This document shows positions 9,072 to 17,567 of a stretch of 64,000 nucleotides of DNA, piece after piece. The notes under the pieces are model-generated. The model ran no database searches. It saw only the letters and a list, made by a program, of their open reading frames with translations, and was not told where the DNA came from. The position numbers were made by a program, and so were the translations under genes. The DNA is from Parabacteroides sp. PF5-6. Its GTDB lineage: Bacteria > Bacteroidota > Bacteroidia > Bacteroidales > Tannerellaceae. The stretch is from positions 62,001-126,000 of the forward strand of contig NZ_JAQFIN010000003.1 of the NCBI RefSeq assembly GCF_029504695.1, written 5' to 3'. Each line of letters starts with the position of its first letter. Within the stretch, counting starts at the first letter, position 1.

Positions 9072-11360
9072 ATGACGCATCTACATGACTTTATTGGCGA
9101 CCTGGCGTTAATTCTCATCTCCGCAGGCATTGCCACAATCTTATTCAAATGGTTGAAGCAACCCGTCGTTCTGGGTTATATCGTTGCGGGCTTTATTGCC
9201 GGTCCTCACATCACGTTTCTGCCTACCGTCACCGATATGGGCAACGTGGAAGTCTGGTCGGAGATCGGGGTGATCTTCCTTTTGTTTGCTTTGGGCCTGG
9301 AATTTAGTTTCAAGAAACTGATGGACGTAGGTGGCACGGCTTCCATTGCCACATTGATCAATATGGGTTCGATGATCCTGATCGGTTATATCGTAGGGCA
9401 GCTTTTAGACTGGTCGCAGATGGATAGTCTCTTCCTGGGCGGGATGCTTTCGATGTCGTCGACGACTATTATTATCAAAGCGTTCAATGATATGGGTTTG
9501 CAGAAGCAGCGTTTTGCAGGCATTGTGTTCGGCATGCTTATCGTGGAGGACTTGGCGGCGATCCTGATGATGGTGTTGCTCTCTACCTTGGCTGTCAGTC
9601 ATACGATCGAAGGGATGGAATTGTTGAACAGCCTGTTGCGCTTGATCTTTTTCGTGATGGTTTGGTTTATCGTAGGCATCTACCTGATACCTACCCTGCT
9701 GAAGAAACTGAAGCGCTACCTCAACGACGAAACCCTGTTGATCGTTTCCATCGGTTTGTGCCTGGGTATGGTATTGTTTGCCTCTAAGGTCGGCTTCTCC
9801 GCTGCTCTTGGTGCGTTCATTATGGGTTCTATCCTGGCGGAGACGATCAAGGTGAAGCAGATCGAACACCTGGTTGAGCCGATCAAGAACCTGTTCGGTG
9901 CGATCTTCTTCGTTTCGGTCGGAATGATGCTGAATCCCGGTGTGATCGTTGAGAATGTTGGTCTGATACTGATCCTTACCTTCGTGGTATTGATCGGTCG
10001 GGTGATCTTTGCCACGATCGGTGTGCTCGCTTCGGGCGAGGGCTTGAAAGTCGCCTTGCAGGCAGGCTTCAGTCTGGCGCAGATCGGAGAGTTTTCTTTC
10101 ATCATTGCTACATTGGGGAACAGCCTGGGAGTGATCAGCGACTCGCTTTATCCGATCATCGTGGCGGTTTCGATCATCACGACCTTTACTACGCCTTACT
10201 TCATCAAGCTATCTACGCCATTGTACCACTTTATCGAACGTTACATCCCTTCCCCATGGGGGCGCCTGATCGAAGGTTATGCCTCGTCGAACCTGAAAGT
10301 AGTCAACAAAAAGAACGATTGGACCCGTCTATTGAAGAGTAGCCTGCAGTTTACGTTGGTTTACGCCGTGATTTCCTTATCAGTGATCTATCTGTGCGAA
10401 CAGGTATTCACGCCTTTCATCCTTTCTTATATCCCGACCGTCTGGGGACGTGCACTCGCCGCCGCCCTGACCTTGTTATTGATCGCTCCTTTCCTGCGTG
10501 CCATCATGATGAAGAAGAACCGTTCGGAAGAGTTCCGCAAACTGTGGAGTGATAATCATTTCAACCGGGGTGCATTGATCTCGCTGATTGCTTTGCGGGT
10601 AACGATCTGCATTGCTCTGGTGATGATGGTCTTGGTGCCATTGTTTCCCAATACGATGATCCTGCAATTCGTTATTTCCGGTGGGGTAGTCACTTTTATT
10701 ATCTTCTTTCAGGGCTTTAAGACGCAATCGCGTATGATGGAAGCCCAGTTTCTGGCGAACCTGAACCAGAAACAGTACGCCGACGAACGCAAAGCGCCTA
10801 TCCATCCCAAGATCGCCCATGCGCTCCTGTCGAAAGACATTCATCTGGAAGAGATTGAGGTATCGCCCGCTTCGCCCAAGGCCGGGCGCACTTTACGCGA
10901 ACTGGATATGCGTAAGAACCTGGGCGTACATATTGTCACCATCCTTCGGGGCAGCCGGAAGATCAATATCCCTGAGGCCGACGAACGGCTTTACCCCTTC
11001 GATAAGATCATTGTTGCCGGATCGGATGAGAACCTGCAAAAGATGATTCAGCTCATTGCCTATCGCGAGCAGGGGACGGTAGAGGAAGATCTTCCGCAAT
11101 GCCATGTCAGCCTTTCGCAATACATCGTGGAGAACGGCTCGCCTATGATTGGCCGTTCCCTTGAGGAACTGGACATACAACGCCGCACCGAATGCATGAT
11201 TATCAATATCGAGCGCGACGATGTCTCCACGATCACGATCGCTCCGGACTTCACCTTCGAAGCACATGACACACTCTTACTGGCTGGCGAGAAAGAGAAG
11301 CTCAATGCTTTCGAAGAGAACATGGGAATAGGTATCCCCCTGGCGTTAAATAATCACTAA
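9072..11360 (+). CDS. CPA2-family monovalent cation:proton antiporter with two C-terminal RCK_C domains
   Basis: A 762-residue inner-membrane transporter of the KefB/KefC/NapA type (CPA2). The first 400 residues contain about 12 hydrophobic helices, with the ALGLEFSFKKL and GFSAALGAFIMGSILAET motifs of Na+/H+ exchangers. A further membrane block follows at about residues 430-560. The C terminus carries two TrkA-C/RCK_C regulatory domains (about 590-675 and 685-755, for example GRTLRELDMRKNLGVH and GRSLEELDIQRRTECM). No complete Rossmann TrkA-N domain is seen, unlike KefB/C. Expected role: K+ or Na+ efflux coupled to H+, gated by a small ligand. Ion specificity cannot be read from the sequence. 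Confidence 0.9.
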   Translation: MTHLHDFIGDLALILISAGIATILFKWLKQPVVLGYIVAGFIAGPHITFLPTVTDMGNVEVWSEIGVIFLLFALGLEFSFKKLMDVGGTASIATLINMGSMILIGYIVGQLLDWSQMDSLFLGGMLSMSSTTIIIKAFNDMGLQKQRFAGIVFGMLIVEDLAAILMMVLLSTLAVSHTIEGMELLNSLLRLIFFVMVWFIVGIYLIPTLLKKLKRYLNDETLLIVSIGLCLGMVLFASKVGFSAALGAFIMGSILAETIKVKQIEHLVEPIKNLFGAIFFVSVGMMLNPGVIVENVGLILILTFVVLIGRVIFATIGVLASGEGLKVALQAGFSLAQIGEFSFIIATLGNSLGVISDSLYPIIVAVSIITTFTTPYFIKLSTPLYHFIERYIPSPWGRLIEGYASSNLKVVNKKNDWTRLLKSSLQFTLVYAVISLSVIYLCEQVFTPFILSYIPTVWGRALAAALTLLLIAPFLRAIMMKKNRSEEFRKLWSDNHFNRGALISLIALRVTICIALVMMVLVPLFPNTMILQFVISGGVVTFIIFFQGFKTQSRMMEAQFLANLNQKQYADERKAPIHPKIAHALLSKDIHLEEIEVSPASPKAGRTLRELDMRKNLGVHIVTILRGSRKINIPEADERLYPFDKIIVAGSDENLQKMIQLIAYREQGTVEEDLPQCHVSLSQYIVENGSPMIGRSLEELDIQRRTECMIINIERDDVSTITIAPDFTFEAHDTLLLAGEKEKLNAFEENMGIGIPLALNNH

Positions 11361-11386
11361 GCGATCCGGCGGAAAAGAAATAATAC

Positions 11387-11394
11387 TATATTTG
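11387..11394 (+). promoter_or_regulatory. Bacteroidetes -7 box (TATATTTG) for the M28 peptidase gene
   Basis: An exact TAnnTTTG box 27 bp before the ATG at 11422. No convincing -33 box was found. It overlaps the first codon of the longer in-frame alternative at 11392, which argues for the start at 11422. Confidence 0.6.
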
Positions 11395-11421
11395 CTTCTG
11401 TTAAACCTAAAAAACGCCAAC

Positions 11422-13020
11422 ATGAAAACTCCTCTTGCATACCTGCTGCCGGGATTATTGTCCCTTCTGGTCGCTTGTTCCCACCTATCTGATAAAAATG
11501 CGGAAGTATCCGTCGACAACCTGAAAAGGATTTGCTCCACCTTAGGCTCTGATGCGTTCATGGGCCGAAAACCATTCACTGCAGGAGAAGCACTCACCCT
11601 AAACTATCTACAGGAAGAGCTGCAGAAGATCGGTTACGCGCCGGGCTTCGGCGATTCGTACTTACAGGAAGTACCCGTACTGGAAGCTACGTCCCGGGTT
11701 AAGGGCGCCTGTACGATCGCGCTCGGCAACGAAACGATTGTATTCGATGCACCCGATGAGATTGCCATCCACGCGCCGTATCCTGCGGAGCAGATAACGA
11801 TCGAGGCTTCCGAACTGGTATTCTGTGGTTTCGGCATCGAAGCAGCGGAGTACGGATGGAACGACTTCGAAGGGATGGACCTGAAAGGCAAGACCCTTGT
11901 GGTATTTATCAATGACCCCGGACTGTACACCGGCGACCCCTCCTTGTTCAAAGGCGAAGAAATGACCTATTACGGGCGGTGGACGTATAAGTTTGAGAAA
12001 GCCGCGGAGTTGGGTGCCGAAGGCATCCTGATCATTCACGAAGAGACCGGGGCAGGATATGGCTATAACGTGCCACGCAACAGCGCGATCAGTTCCCATC
12101 TCTATATCGACGACGCTACGGTATGGGACCGTTGCAAGCTGGCCGGTTGGATCTCTGCCGCAGCAGCCGAGCGATTGTTCAATCGCTTGGGATACGATAT
12201 CGAAGAGCTCCGTCGCCAGTCGGCCCGCCGGGCGGTCAACGCGTTTCCGATGCAGGCATCGATCAGCGTTACGCTTGAAAACACAGTGGTGCGCAATGTT
12301 TCCCACAATGTCGCCGGCATCTGGAAAGGAAGTGTACGGCCGGAGGAAGCGATCGTCGTTGCCGGACACTGGGATCACTTCGGGATTGGCGAAGCGAGTA
12401 GGGGAGATTCGATCTTCAACGGAGCCGTCGATAACGCAACGGTCATCGCCTGGGCCTTCGAGATCGGCCGATTGATAAAAGAAAGTCAGATAAAACCGGA
12501 AAGATCCCTTATTCTCTTTTTCCCAACCGCCGAAGAACAAGGACTAATCGGTAGCGCTTATTACACGGCACATCCGATCGTACCCATGAGCCAAACGGTT
12601 GCCTGCTTCAATAATGATATCATGATTCCGCGCGGGGCGATGAACGACCTGACGATCATCGGCTATGGCCATTCGCAACTGGATTCGCTGTTCGGTATCT
12701 ATGCCGACAAGCAAGGCCGGTATATCCTTCCCGACCCGGAGCCGGAATCCGGTCTCTTTTTCCGGAGCGATCATTATTCATTCTATAAAGCCGGAGTGGC
12801 TTCTTCCTGGGCATTGGGCTGTTACGACAGTCAAACGCATGGGAAAGAATGGGCGGAAAAGACGTATAATGATTTTGTGCGGAATGTATATCATACGCCT
12901 CACGACAATTACGACCCAACATGGGATTGGTCGGGGGTCGTGCAGGATATTGAGTTGACCTGCGAGCTGATCCGCTACCTGTCGCGTGCCGACAGTCCGT
13001 ACCCCAAGCTTTATAAGTGA
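11422..13020 (+). CDS. M28-family zinc metallopeptidase lipoprotein with PA domain
   Basis: The start at 11422 gives a lipoprotein signal (hydrophobic stretch ending LLVAC, lipid Cys near residue 19), so the enzyme is anchored in the envelope facing periplasm or surface. A protease-associated (PA) domain lies at about residues 90-250, and the M28 aminopeptidase domain follows. Zinc ligands are visible in VAGHWDHFG and GAVDNATV, and the catalytic glutamate in TAEEQGLIGS; later FFRSDHYSF and YHTPHDNYD supply the remaining ligands. Members of the family release amino acids from peptides. The gene is convergent with the following kinase gene, and the two coding regions overlap by 10 bp. Substrate unknown. 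Confidence 0.9.
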   Translation: MKTPLAYLLPGLLSLLVACSHLSDKNAEVSVDNLKRICSTLGSDAFMGRKPFTAGEALTLNYLQEELQKIGYAPGFGDSYLQEVPVLEATSRVKGACTIALGNETIVFDAPDEIAIHAPYPAEQITIEASELVFCGFGIEAAEYGWNDFEGMDLKGKTLVVFINDPGLYTGDPSLFKGEEMTYYGRWTYKFEKAAELGAEGILIIHEETGAGYGYNVPRNSAISSHLYIDDATVWDRCKLAGWISAAAAERLFNRLGYDIEELRRQSARRAVNAFPMQASISVTLENTVVRNVSHNVAGIWKGSVRPEEAIVVAGHWDHFGIGEASRGDSIFNGAVDNATVIAWAFEIGRLIKESQIKPERSLILFFPTAEEQGLIGSAYYTAHPIVPMSQTVACFNNDIMIPRGAMNDLTIIGYGHSQLDSLFGIYADKQGRYILPDPEPESGLFFRSDHYSFYKAGVASSWALGCYDSQTHGKEWAEKTYNDFVRNVYHTPHDNYDPTWDWSGVVQDIELTCELIRYLSRADSPYPKLYK

Positions 13021-13913
13021 GGCAGTTGGCAACTGGTGGAATGCGCTTTGCAGGCGATCACGTCGGCGACGGTTCCCTGAAACGCACCGTGCTTTTCGAT
13101 CTTTAAAGTCGACATGGCGGCAGCAAAGCAAGCGGCCTCTTCAATATCGGCGCCTTTAGCCCTTTTGTACAGGTAGCCGGTCATATACGTATCGCCACAA
13201 CCGGTGGCATCAACCACCTCGCGCGGCGTATAAGCCGGGATGCGCGCGAATGCATGCCCGTCGTAAACGACTGAACCCAGACTGCCCAATGTGATCAACA
13301 CCTCGTTCACGCCCCAGTCGTATAACTGTTTCGCCGCATCGGCAATCCGGTTGTATCCGGTCAATACCTCCATCTCATGTTCGTTCGCCTTCAGAAAATG
13401 AATATAAGGCAAAAGTTCCTTTTTGTCGGGCCAATCGACAGCAAACACCTGCGTATCGCGCACTTCCCGCAGGTAGCCCTGGGAATCAATCGATATCTTT
13501 CCTTTCCCCGCCAGGAACTTGACGACCTCCGCCGGGAAATCGTCGGCAAGCAAACTGCCCAGATGGTAGATCTCCGCATCCATCTCTTGCAGATAACCGA
13601 CCGTAAACGGATCGGCTTTGGCCGTCACCCGCTGGGTGCGGTTATCCTGATTCTCTTTGTAGATGTTCTGGAAACAAACCGAATGGCGGCTGGGCATGAC
13701 ATGGGTAAGAATACCCTCCTGACGGAGCTGTTCGACCACATGCATCTCCGCTTCTCCCACTGCAGTGACCAATGCATAGTCTACATCATCAAACTTTTTG
13801 ATCGCCTGCGAGAAATAGAAAGCCGTTCCCCCCGGCATATCCACCGCTTTTTGCGGAGTAATCACCTTATCGAGCGTGATATGACCAATACAGCAGAGTT
13901 CATGTCTATTCAT
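13011..13913 (-). CDS. PfkB-family carbohydrate kinase
   Basis: A 300-residue ribokinase-fold kinase that transfers phosphate from ATP to a sugar or nucleoside. The N-terminal GGTAFYFS motif is the PfkB signature 1 region. DATGCGDTYMTGYL near residue 230 is signature 2, holding the catalytic aspartate and the anion hole. It lacks features that would fix the substrate (fructose-1-phosphate, ribose, adenosine and so on). The last 10 bp overlap the 3' end of the convergent M28 gene. An exact -7 box lies 23 bp upstream of the ATG. Confidence 0.88.
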   Translation of the reverse strand: MNRHELCCIGHITLDKVITPQKAVDMPGGTAFYFSQAIKKFDDVDYALVTAVGEAEMHVVEQLRQEGILTHVMPSRHSVCFQNIYKENQDNRTQRVTAKADPFTVGYLQEMDAEIYHLGSLLADDFPAEVVKFLAGKGKISIDSQGYLREVRDTQVFAVDWPDKKELLPYIHFLKANEHEMEVLTGYNRIADAAKQLYDWGVNEVLITLGSLGSVVYDGHAFARIPAYTPREVVDATGCGDTYMTGYLYKRAKGADIEEAACFAAAMSTLKIEKHGAFQGTVADVIACKAHSTSCQLPHL

Positions 13914-13935
13914 GTCGTGTCGTTTTATAAGGGTG

Positions 13936-13943
13936 CAAATATA
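13936..13943 (-). promoter_or_regulatory. Bacteroidetes -7 box (TATATTTG) for the PfkB-family kinase gene
   Basis: Read on the minus strand this is TATATTTG, an exact TAnnTTTG box, 23 bp from the start codon. No clear -33 box. Confidence 0.6.
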
Positions 13944-13992
13944 ATAAAACTTTTAGCCCCCGAGGAAATTCATATGCTCTGATTTGGGTAAT

Positions 13993-14018
13993 ACGCAGAG
14001 CGATTTTTTGCTCTGCGT
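13993..14018. other. perfect hairpin between the kinase and HU-like genes
   Basis: Arms ACGCAGAGC and GCTCTGCGT (9 bp, perfect) with an 8-base T-rich loop. It lies between two genes that both start away from it, so it is not the terminator of either. It is a possible leader structure, or the terminator of an unseen small RNA. Confidence 0.4.
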
Positions 14019-14053
14019 CGGTCTTTTAGGGGCATTACCGGCCGGGTTTTTTG

Positions 14054-14137
14054 GTAAGAGGTACCTCAAAAATGAGTATGAGGTACGTCATAATCCGTTT
14101 TGAGGTACGTCATAATTTGTTTTGAGGTACCTCTTAC
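14054..14137. repeat. 22-bp-period palindromic array, word GAGGTAC(C/G)TC (array A)
   Basis: Four decamers at 14058, 14080, 14102 and 14124, exactly 22 bp apart. The outer two are the perfect palindrome GAGGTACCTC and the inner two are GAGGTACGTC. The array is closed by perfect 18-bp inverted repeats, GTAAGAGGTACCTCAAAA (14054-14071) and TTTTGAGGTACCTCTTAC (14120-14137). The 12-bp spacers are AT-rich and similar to each other. It lies in the divergent gap upstream of the HU-like gene; the same word recurs at 55.5 kb. Confidence 0.85.
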
Positions 14138-14212
14138 ATGTTTTATACCTGCCTCTTATTGGTTTTTCCGACTTATTTTGTCAAAAAAAGAGGCTGGAGT
14201 TGCGGAAAAAGT

Positions 14213-14244
14213 CTTGACATCGTGTAAAAACGGCCGTATCTTTA
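14213..14244 (+). promoter_or_regulatory. probable promoter for the HU-like gene
   Basis: CTTG at 14213-14216, a 20-bp spacer and TATCTTTA at 14237-14244, one base off the TAnnTTTG consensus. The ATG follows 32 bp later. Array A lies 75 bp further upstream. Confidence 0.55.
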
Positions 14245-14276
14245 TGTTTATATAAACCTTATAAAACAAAAGCGAT

Positions 14277-14672
14277 ATGAGTATTATTTACAAACCCCGA
14301 AAGATGGTCAGTGTAATCCCCGGAAAAGAGAAAACAGGTTATTTCGCCGGCAAAGTGCCCTCCGGCATGATCACAACCCATACGTTGTGTCAGAAGATTT
14401 CCGACCGGTGTTCGCTCACCAGCGCGGACGTAAAAGGAGTATTGGAGGCCTTGACCGAGGAGATCGAGATGGAGCTGAAGTACGGACGGAGCATTCAGAT
14501 GGGGGAGTTGGGCATCTTTACGGCTTCGATCACCAGTGATGTGGTAAGTACGAAAGAGGATCTGAAGCCCAGGAAAGTCAAGGTCAAAAGCATCTCTTTC
14601 CGGCCTTCGGTAAGGCTTAAGGAAGAGATGGAGAAGGTGGAATTCGTTCGGCAACGGGAGTTGAATACATAG
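14277..14672 (+). CDS. HU-like DNA-binding protein (Bacteroidales HU-related family)
   Basis: A 131-residue histone-like protein. The HU/IHF fold covers about residues 25-110, with the N-terminal helices followed by GRSIQMGELGIFTASITSD, the HU dimer-core strand. The beta-arm and a basic C-terminal part (KPRKVKVKSISFRPS) complete it. An N-terminal extension of about 25 residues is typical of the Bacteroidales 'histone-like, putative' subfamily and is absent from classical HU. It probably bends or wraps DNA. It is a single-gene unit with its own promoter and a strong terminator. The neighbouring 22-bp array is a candidate target or regulatory site, but that is inference only. Confidence 0.85.
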   Translation: MSIIYKPRKMVSVIPGKEKTGYFAGKVPSGMITTHTLCQKISDRCSLTSADVKGVLEALTEEIEMELKYGRSIQMGELGIFTASITSDVVSTKEDLKPRKVKVKSISFRPSVRLKEEMEKVEFVRQRELNT

Positions 14673-14710
14673 TCCGGCCAAGCGAACGATATATAGGGAG
14701 GAAAAACGAC

Positions 14711-14750
14711 AAAGCCGGCGCTAAGTCCTGAAGGATTTAGCGCCGGCTTT
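14711..14750. terminator. strong hairpin terminator after the HU-like gene
   Basis: 18-bp arms starting AAAGCCGGCGCTAA and ending TTAGCGCCGGCTTT with one mismatch and a TGAA tetraloop. A/T runs on both sides allow bidirectional use with the convergent clpC gene. Confidence 0.88.
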
Positions 14751-14773
14751 ATTTGTAGCAACTCACTATTGTA

Positions 14774-17362
14774 TTAATGCAAACCCTCTTCCGTCGGATT
14801 CGGGACTTCCGGATGGACTTTATTTTCGTTTTTGACCACTTGCGTCTTGATCTGTTGTTCTTCTTTGTTGAAGTCGACAACAATCTCATCGCCTTCGCCA
14901 ACAGAAGCACGGATGATCATTTCGGCCATTTCGTCTTCTACATACTTCTGGATAGCCCGTTTCAATGGACGGGCACCAAACTGCACATCGTATCCTTTCG
15001 TGGCGATAAAGTCTTTGGCTTCATCGGTGATCCGCAGTTGGAAGCCCAGATCTGCGACACGTTTGTAGAGTCCTTTCAGTTCGATATCGATAATCTGGTG
15101 AATGGCAGCTTTATCCAACTGGTCGAACATGATGATATCGTCTACACGATTCAGGAATTCGGGGGCAAAAGCTTTATTCAAGGCTTTCTGGATCACGCCG
15201 CGGGAGAAGTCTTTGTCTGTCTCGTTCGGCCCGGCGGTGTTGAAACCGACGCCTCGCCCAAAGTCTTTCAACTGGCGCGTACCGATATTCGACGTCATGA
15301 TCAGGATCGTGTTCTTGAAGTCGATCCGGCGCCCCAGGCTGTCGGTCAAGCGTCCTTCGTCTAAGACCTGCAACAAGAGGTTGAACACATCCGGGTGTGC
15401 TTTCTCAATCTCATCGAGCAAGACCACCGAATAGGGTTTACGGCGTACCTTTTCCGTCAGCTGTCCGCCTTCTTCATACCCCACATATCCCGGAGGGGCA
15501 CCGATCAGGCGGGAGACAGCGAACTTCTCCAGATACTCACTCATATCGATACGGATCAGCGAATCGGCCGAGTCGAAAAGATATTCCGCCAATTTCTTTG
15601 CCAGGTAGGTTTTACCCACGCCTGTCGGCCCGAGGAACATAAATGTGCCGATCGGTTTGTTCGGATCCTTCAGTCCGACACGGTTGCGCTGGATCGCTTT
15701 GACGATCTTCTGCACCGCTTCATCCTGACCGATCACCTGTTTCTTCAGGATCTCACCCATTTCAAGCAGGCGGATGTTCTCTGCCGTAGCAATGCGTTGC
15801 ACGGGAACACCTGACATCATGGCAACCACTTCGGCCACCTTTTCTTCATCTACCGTTTCCCGGTGTTCCTGCATCTCCTGTTCCCATTTCGTTTTGGCGG
15901 CTTCGAGCTGCAACAGATACTGGCGTTCTTTATCGCGAAAGCTCGCGGCCAGTTCGAAGTTCTGCGATTTGACCGCAGCCAGCTTCTCTACTTTGGTATC
16001 CTCGATCCGGCCTTCCAACTCTTCGATGCTTTTGGGCACGATAATGTTGGATATATGTACACGCGAACCGGCTTCATCCAACGCGTCAATGGCTTTGTCG
16101 GGGAAGTTGCGGTCGCTGATATATCTCTCTGTCAATTTGACACACGCGACCAAAGCCGCGTCCGTATAAGCGACATTATGATGTTCTTCGTAACGCGGTT
16201 TGATGTTCTTCAGGATCTGTAAGGTCTCTTCCGCCGTAGTCGGATCGACAATCACCTTCTGGAAACGACGTTCCAGGGCACCGTCTTTCTCGATATTCTT
16301 GCGGTATTCGTCGAGCGTGGTGGCTCCGATACATTGAATCTCGCCACGGGCCAGCGCCGGTTTCAACATATTGGCCGCGTCCATTGAACCTGAAGCCGAG
16401 CCGGCACCGACAATCGTATGGATCTCATCGATAAAGAGAATGATGTTCGGATTCTTCGACAACTCGTTCAGTATCGCTTTGATACGCTCTTCAAACTGCC
16501 CGCGATACTTGGTTCCGGCAACGATAGAAGCCATATCGAGGCTGATCACCCGCTTATCGAAAAGGATACGCGAGACCTTGCGCTGCGTGATGCGCAAAGC
16601 TAAACCTTCCACAATGGCAGACTTACCGACACCCGGCTCACCGATCAATACCGGATTGTTCTTCTTGCGCCGGCTTAAGATCTGCGCCAGGCGTTCGATC
16701 TCCTTTTCGCGTCCGACAATCGGATCCAGGCGGTTCTCTGCCGCGGCACGGGTCATATCCGTTCCGAAATTATCCAATACAGGCGTATCGTTGGGCGATT
16801 TGGGCAGATTAGCCGCAGACTGTCCGCCACGGGGATCACGCGGAGAGGCGAATTCTTCTTCATCCTCGTCCTCGTCGTCCGTATAGCCGTCGCTGATCTC
16901 TTCTACTTCTTCGTATTCCGACAATCCCGTTCCGCTTATTAAATAGTTGTATGCCGCTCGGTAGCTCACGCCCTCTTTCGTTAAAATGCGGGCGGCCACG
17001 TTGAACTCTTCTTTCAGAATAGCCAGCAAAAGGTGCTCGGTATCCGTTTCATCACTCTTAAACATACGGGCTTCGAGCATACTCATACGCAATACGCGTT
17101 CAGTCGTTTTGGTAATGGCAATCTCCTGTTGGATACTGTCTTCTCCTTCGATTGTATGACGGATTTCATCTTCAATCTTTCTCTTAATGTCCAGGCCGGT
17201 CACGTTCAACTCGTGCAAGATCTGCATGGCCTTTCCTTCACCGTCCCGTAAAATCCCTAACATCAGATGCTCCGGTCCGATATAGCTGTTTTGAAGGCGG
17301 ATAGCCTCCTCCCGGCCATACTCGATCACATCGATCAATCTCTTTGAATAGTTACTTTTCAT
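14774..17362 (-). CDS. clpC: AAA+ unfoldase ClpC (ATP-dependent Clp protease ATP-binding subunit)
   Basis: Unfolds proteins for ClpP or disaggregates them. From the ATG at 17362 (862 residues) the order is: double Clp N-domain (about 1-140), an acidic linker (about 150-185), AAA1 with Walker [14 protein letters not shown], a UVR motif region (about 420-470) which separates ClpC from ClpB, AAA2 with [19 protein letters not shown] and pore loop [10 protein letters not shown], then the C-terminal ClpB_D2 domain. I chose this start because the family begins near [10 protein letters not shown]; the upstream ATG adds 10 unrelated residues. Single gene, divergent from gyrA. Confidence 0.95.
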   Translation of the reverse strand: MKSNYSKRLIDVIEYGREEAIRLQNSYIGPEHLMLGILRDGEGKAMQILHELNVTGLDIKRKIEDEIRHTIEGEDSIQQEIAITKTTERVLRMSMLEARMFKSDETDTEHLLLAILKEEFNVAARILTKEGVSYRAAYNYLISGTGLSEYEEVEEISDGYTDDEDEDEEEFASPRDPRGGQSAANLPKSPNDTPVLDNFGTDMTRAAAENRLDPIVGREKEIERLAQILSRRKKNNPVLIGEPGVGKSAIVEGLALRITQRKVSRILFDKRVISLDMASIVAGTKYRGQFEERIKAILNELSKNPNIILFIDEIHTIVGAGSASGSMDAANMLKPALARGEIQCIGATTLDEYRKNIEKDGALERRFQKVIVDPTTAEETLQILKNIKPRYEEHHNVAYTDAALVACVKLTERYISDRNFPDKAIDALDEAGSRVHISNIIVPKSIEELEGRIEDTKVEKLAAVKSQNFELAASFRDKERQYLLQLEAAKTKWEQEMQEHRETVDEEKVAEVVAMMSGVPVQRIATAENIRLLEMGEILKKQVIGQDEAVQKIVKAIQRNRVGLKDPNKPIGTFMFLGPTGVGKTYLAKKLAEYLFDSADSLIRIDMSEYLEKFAVSRLIGAPPGYVGYEEGGQLTEKVRRKPYSVVLLDEIEKAHPDVFNLLLQVLDEGRLTDSLGRRIDFKNTILIMTSNIGTRQLKDFGRGVGFNTAGPNETDKDFSRGVIQKALNKAFAPEFLNRVDDIIMFDQLDKAAIHQIIDIELKGLYKRVADLGFQLRITDEAKDFIATKGYDVQFGARPLKRAIQKYVEDEMAEMIIRASVGEGDEIVVDFNKEEQQIKTQVVKNENKVHPEVPNPTEEGLH

Positions 17363-17460
17363 CCTATTATATAATGTACTATAGATATGCAAAATTAATA
17401 ATCTCTATCATCTAAACAGCAAAATTCATGCCATTGTTTTGAATTGAGTTTAGAAAAGCC

Positions 17461-17493
17461 TTTCGAAGCAAAATTTCGGCCCAAATACTTTTG
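17461..17493 (+). promoter_or_regulatory. probable promoter for gyrA
   Basis: TTTC at 17461-17464, a 21-bp spacer and TACTTTTG at 17486-17493, an exact TAnnTTTG -7 box, 74 bp before the gyrA ATG. Confidence 0.6.
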
Positions 17494-17567
17494 TAGTAAA
17501 GGGAAAAGCCTTACCTTAGTGCGGTTTTTCAGTGATGAAATTGTGAGTGTATTAAATAAAAAGCTAA

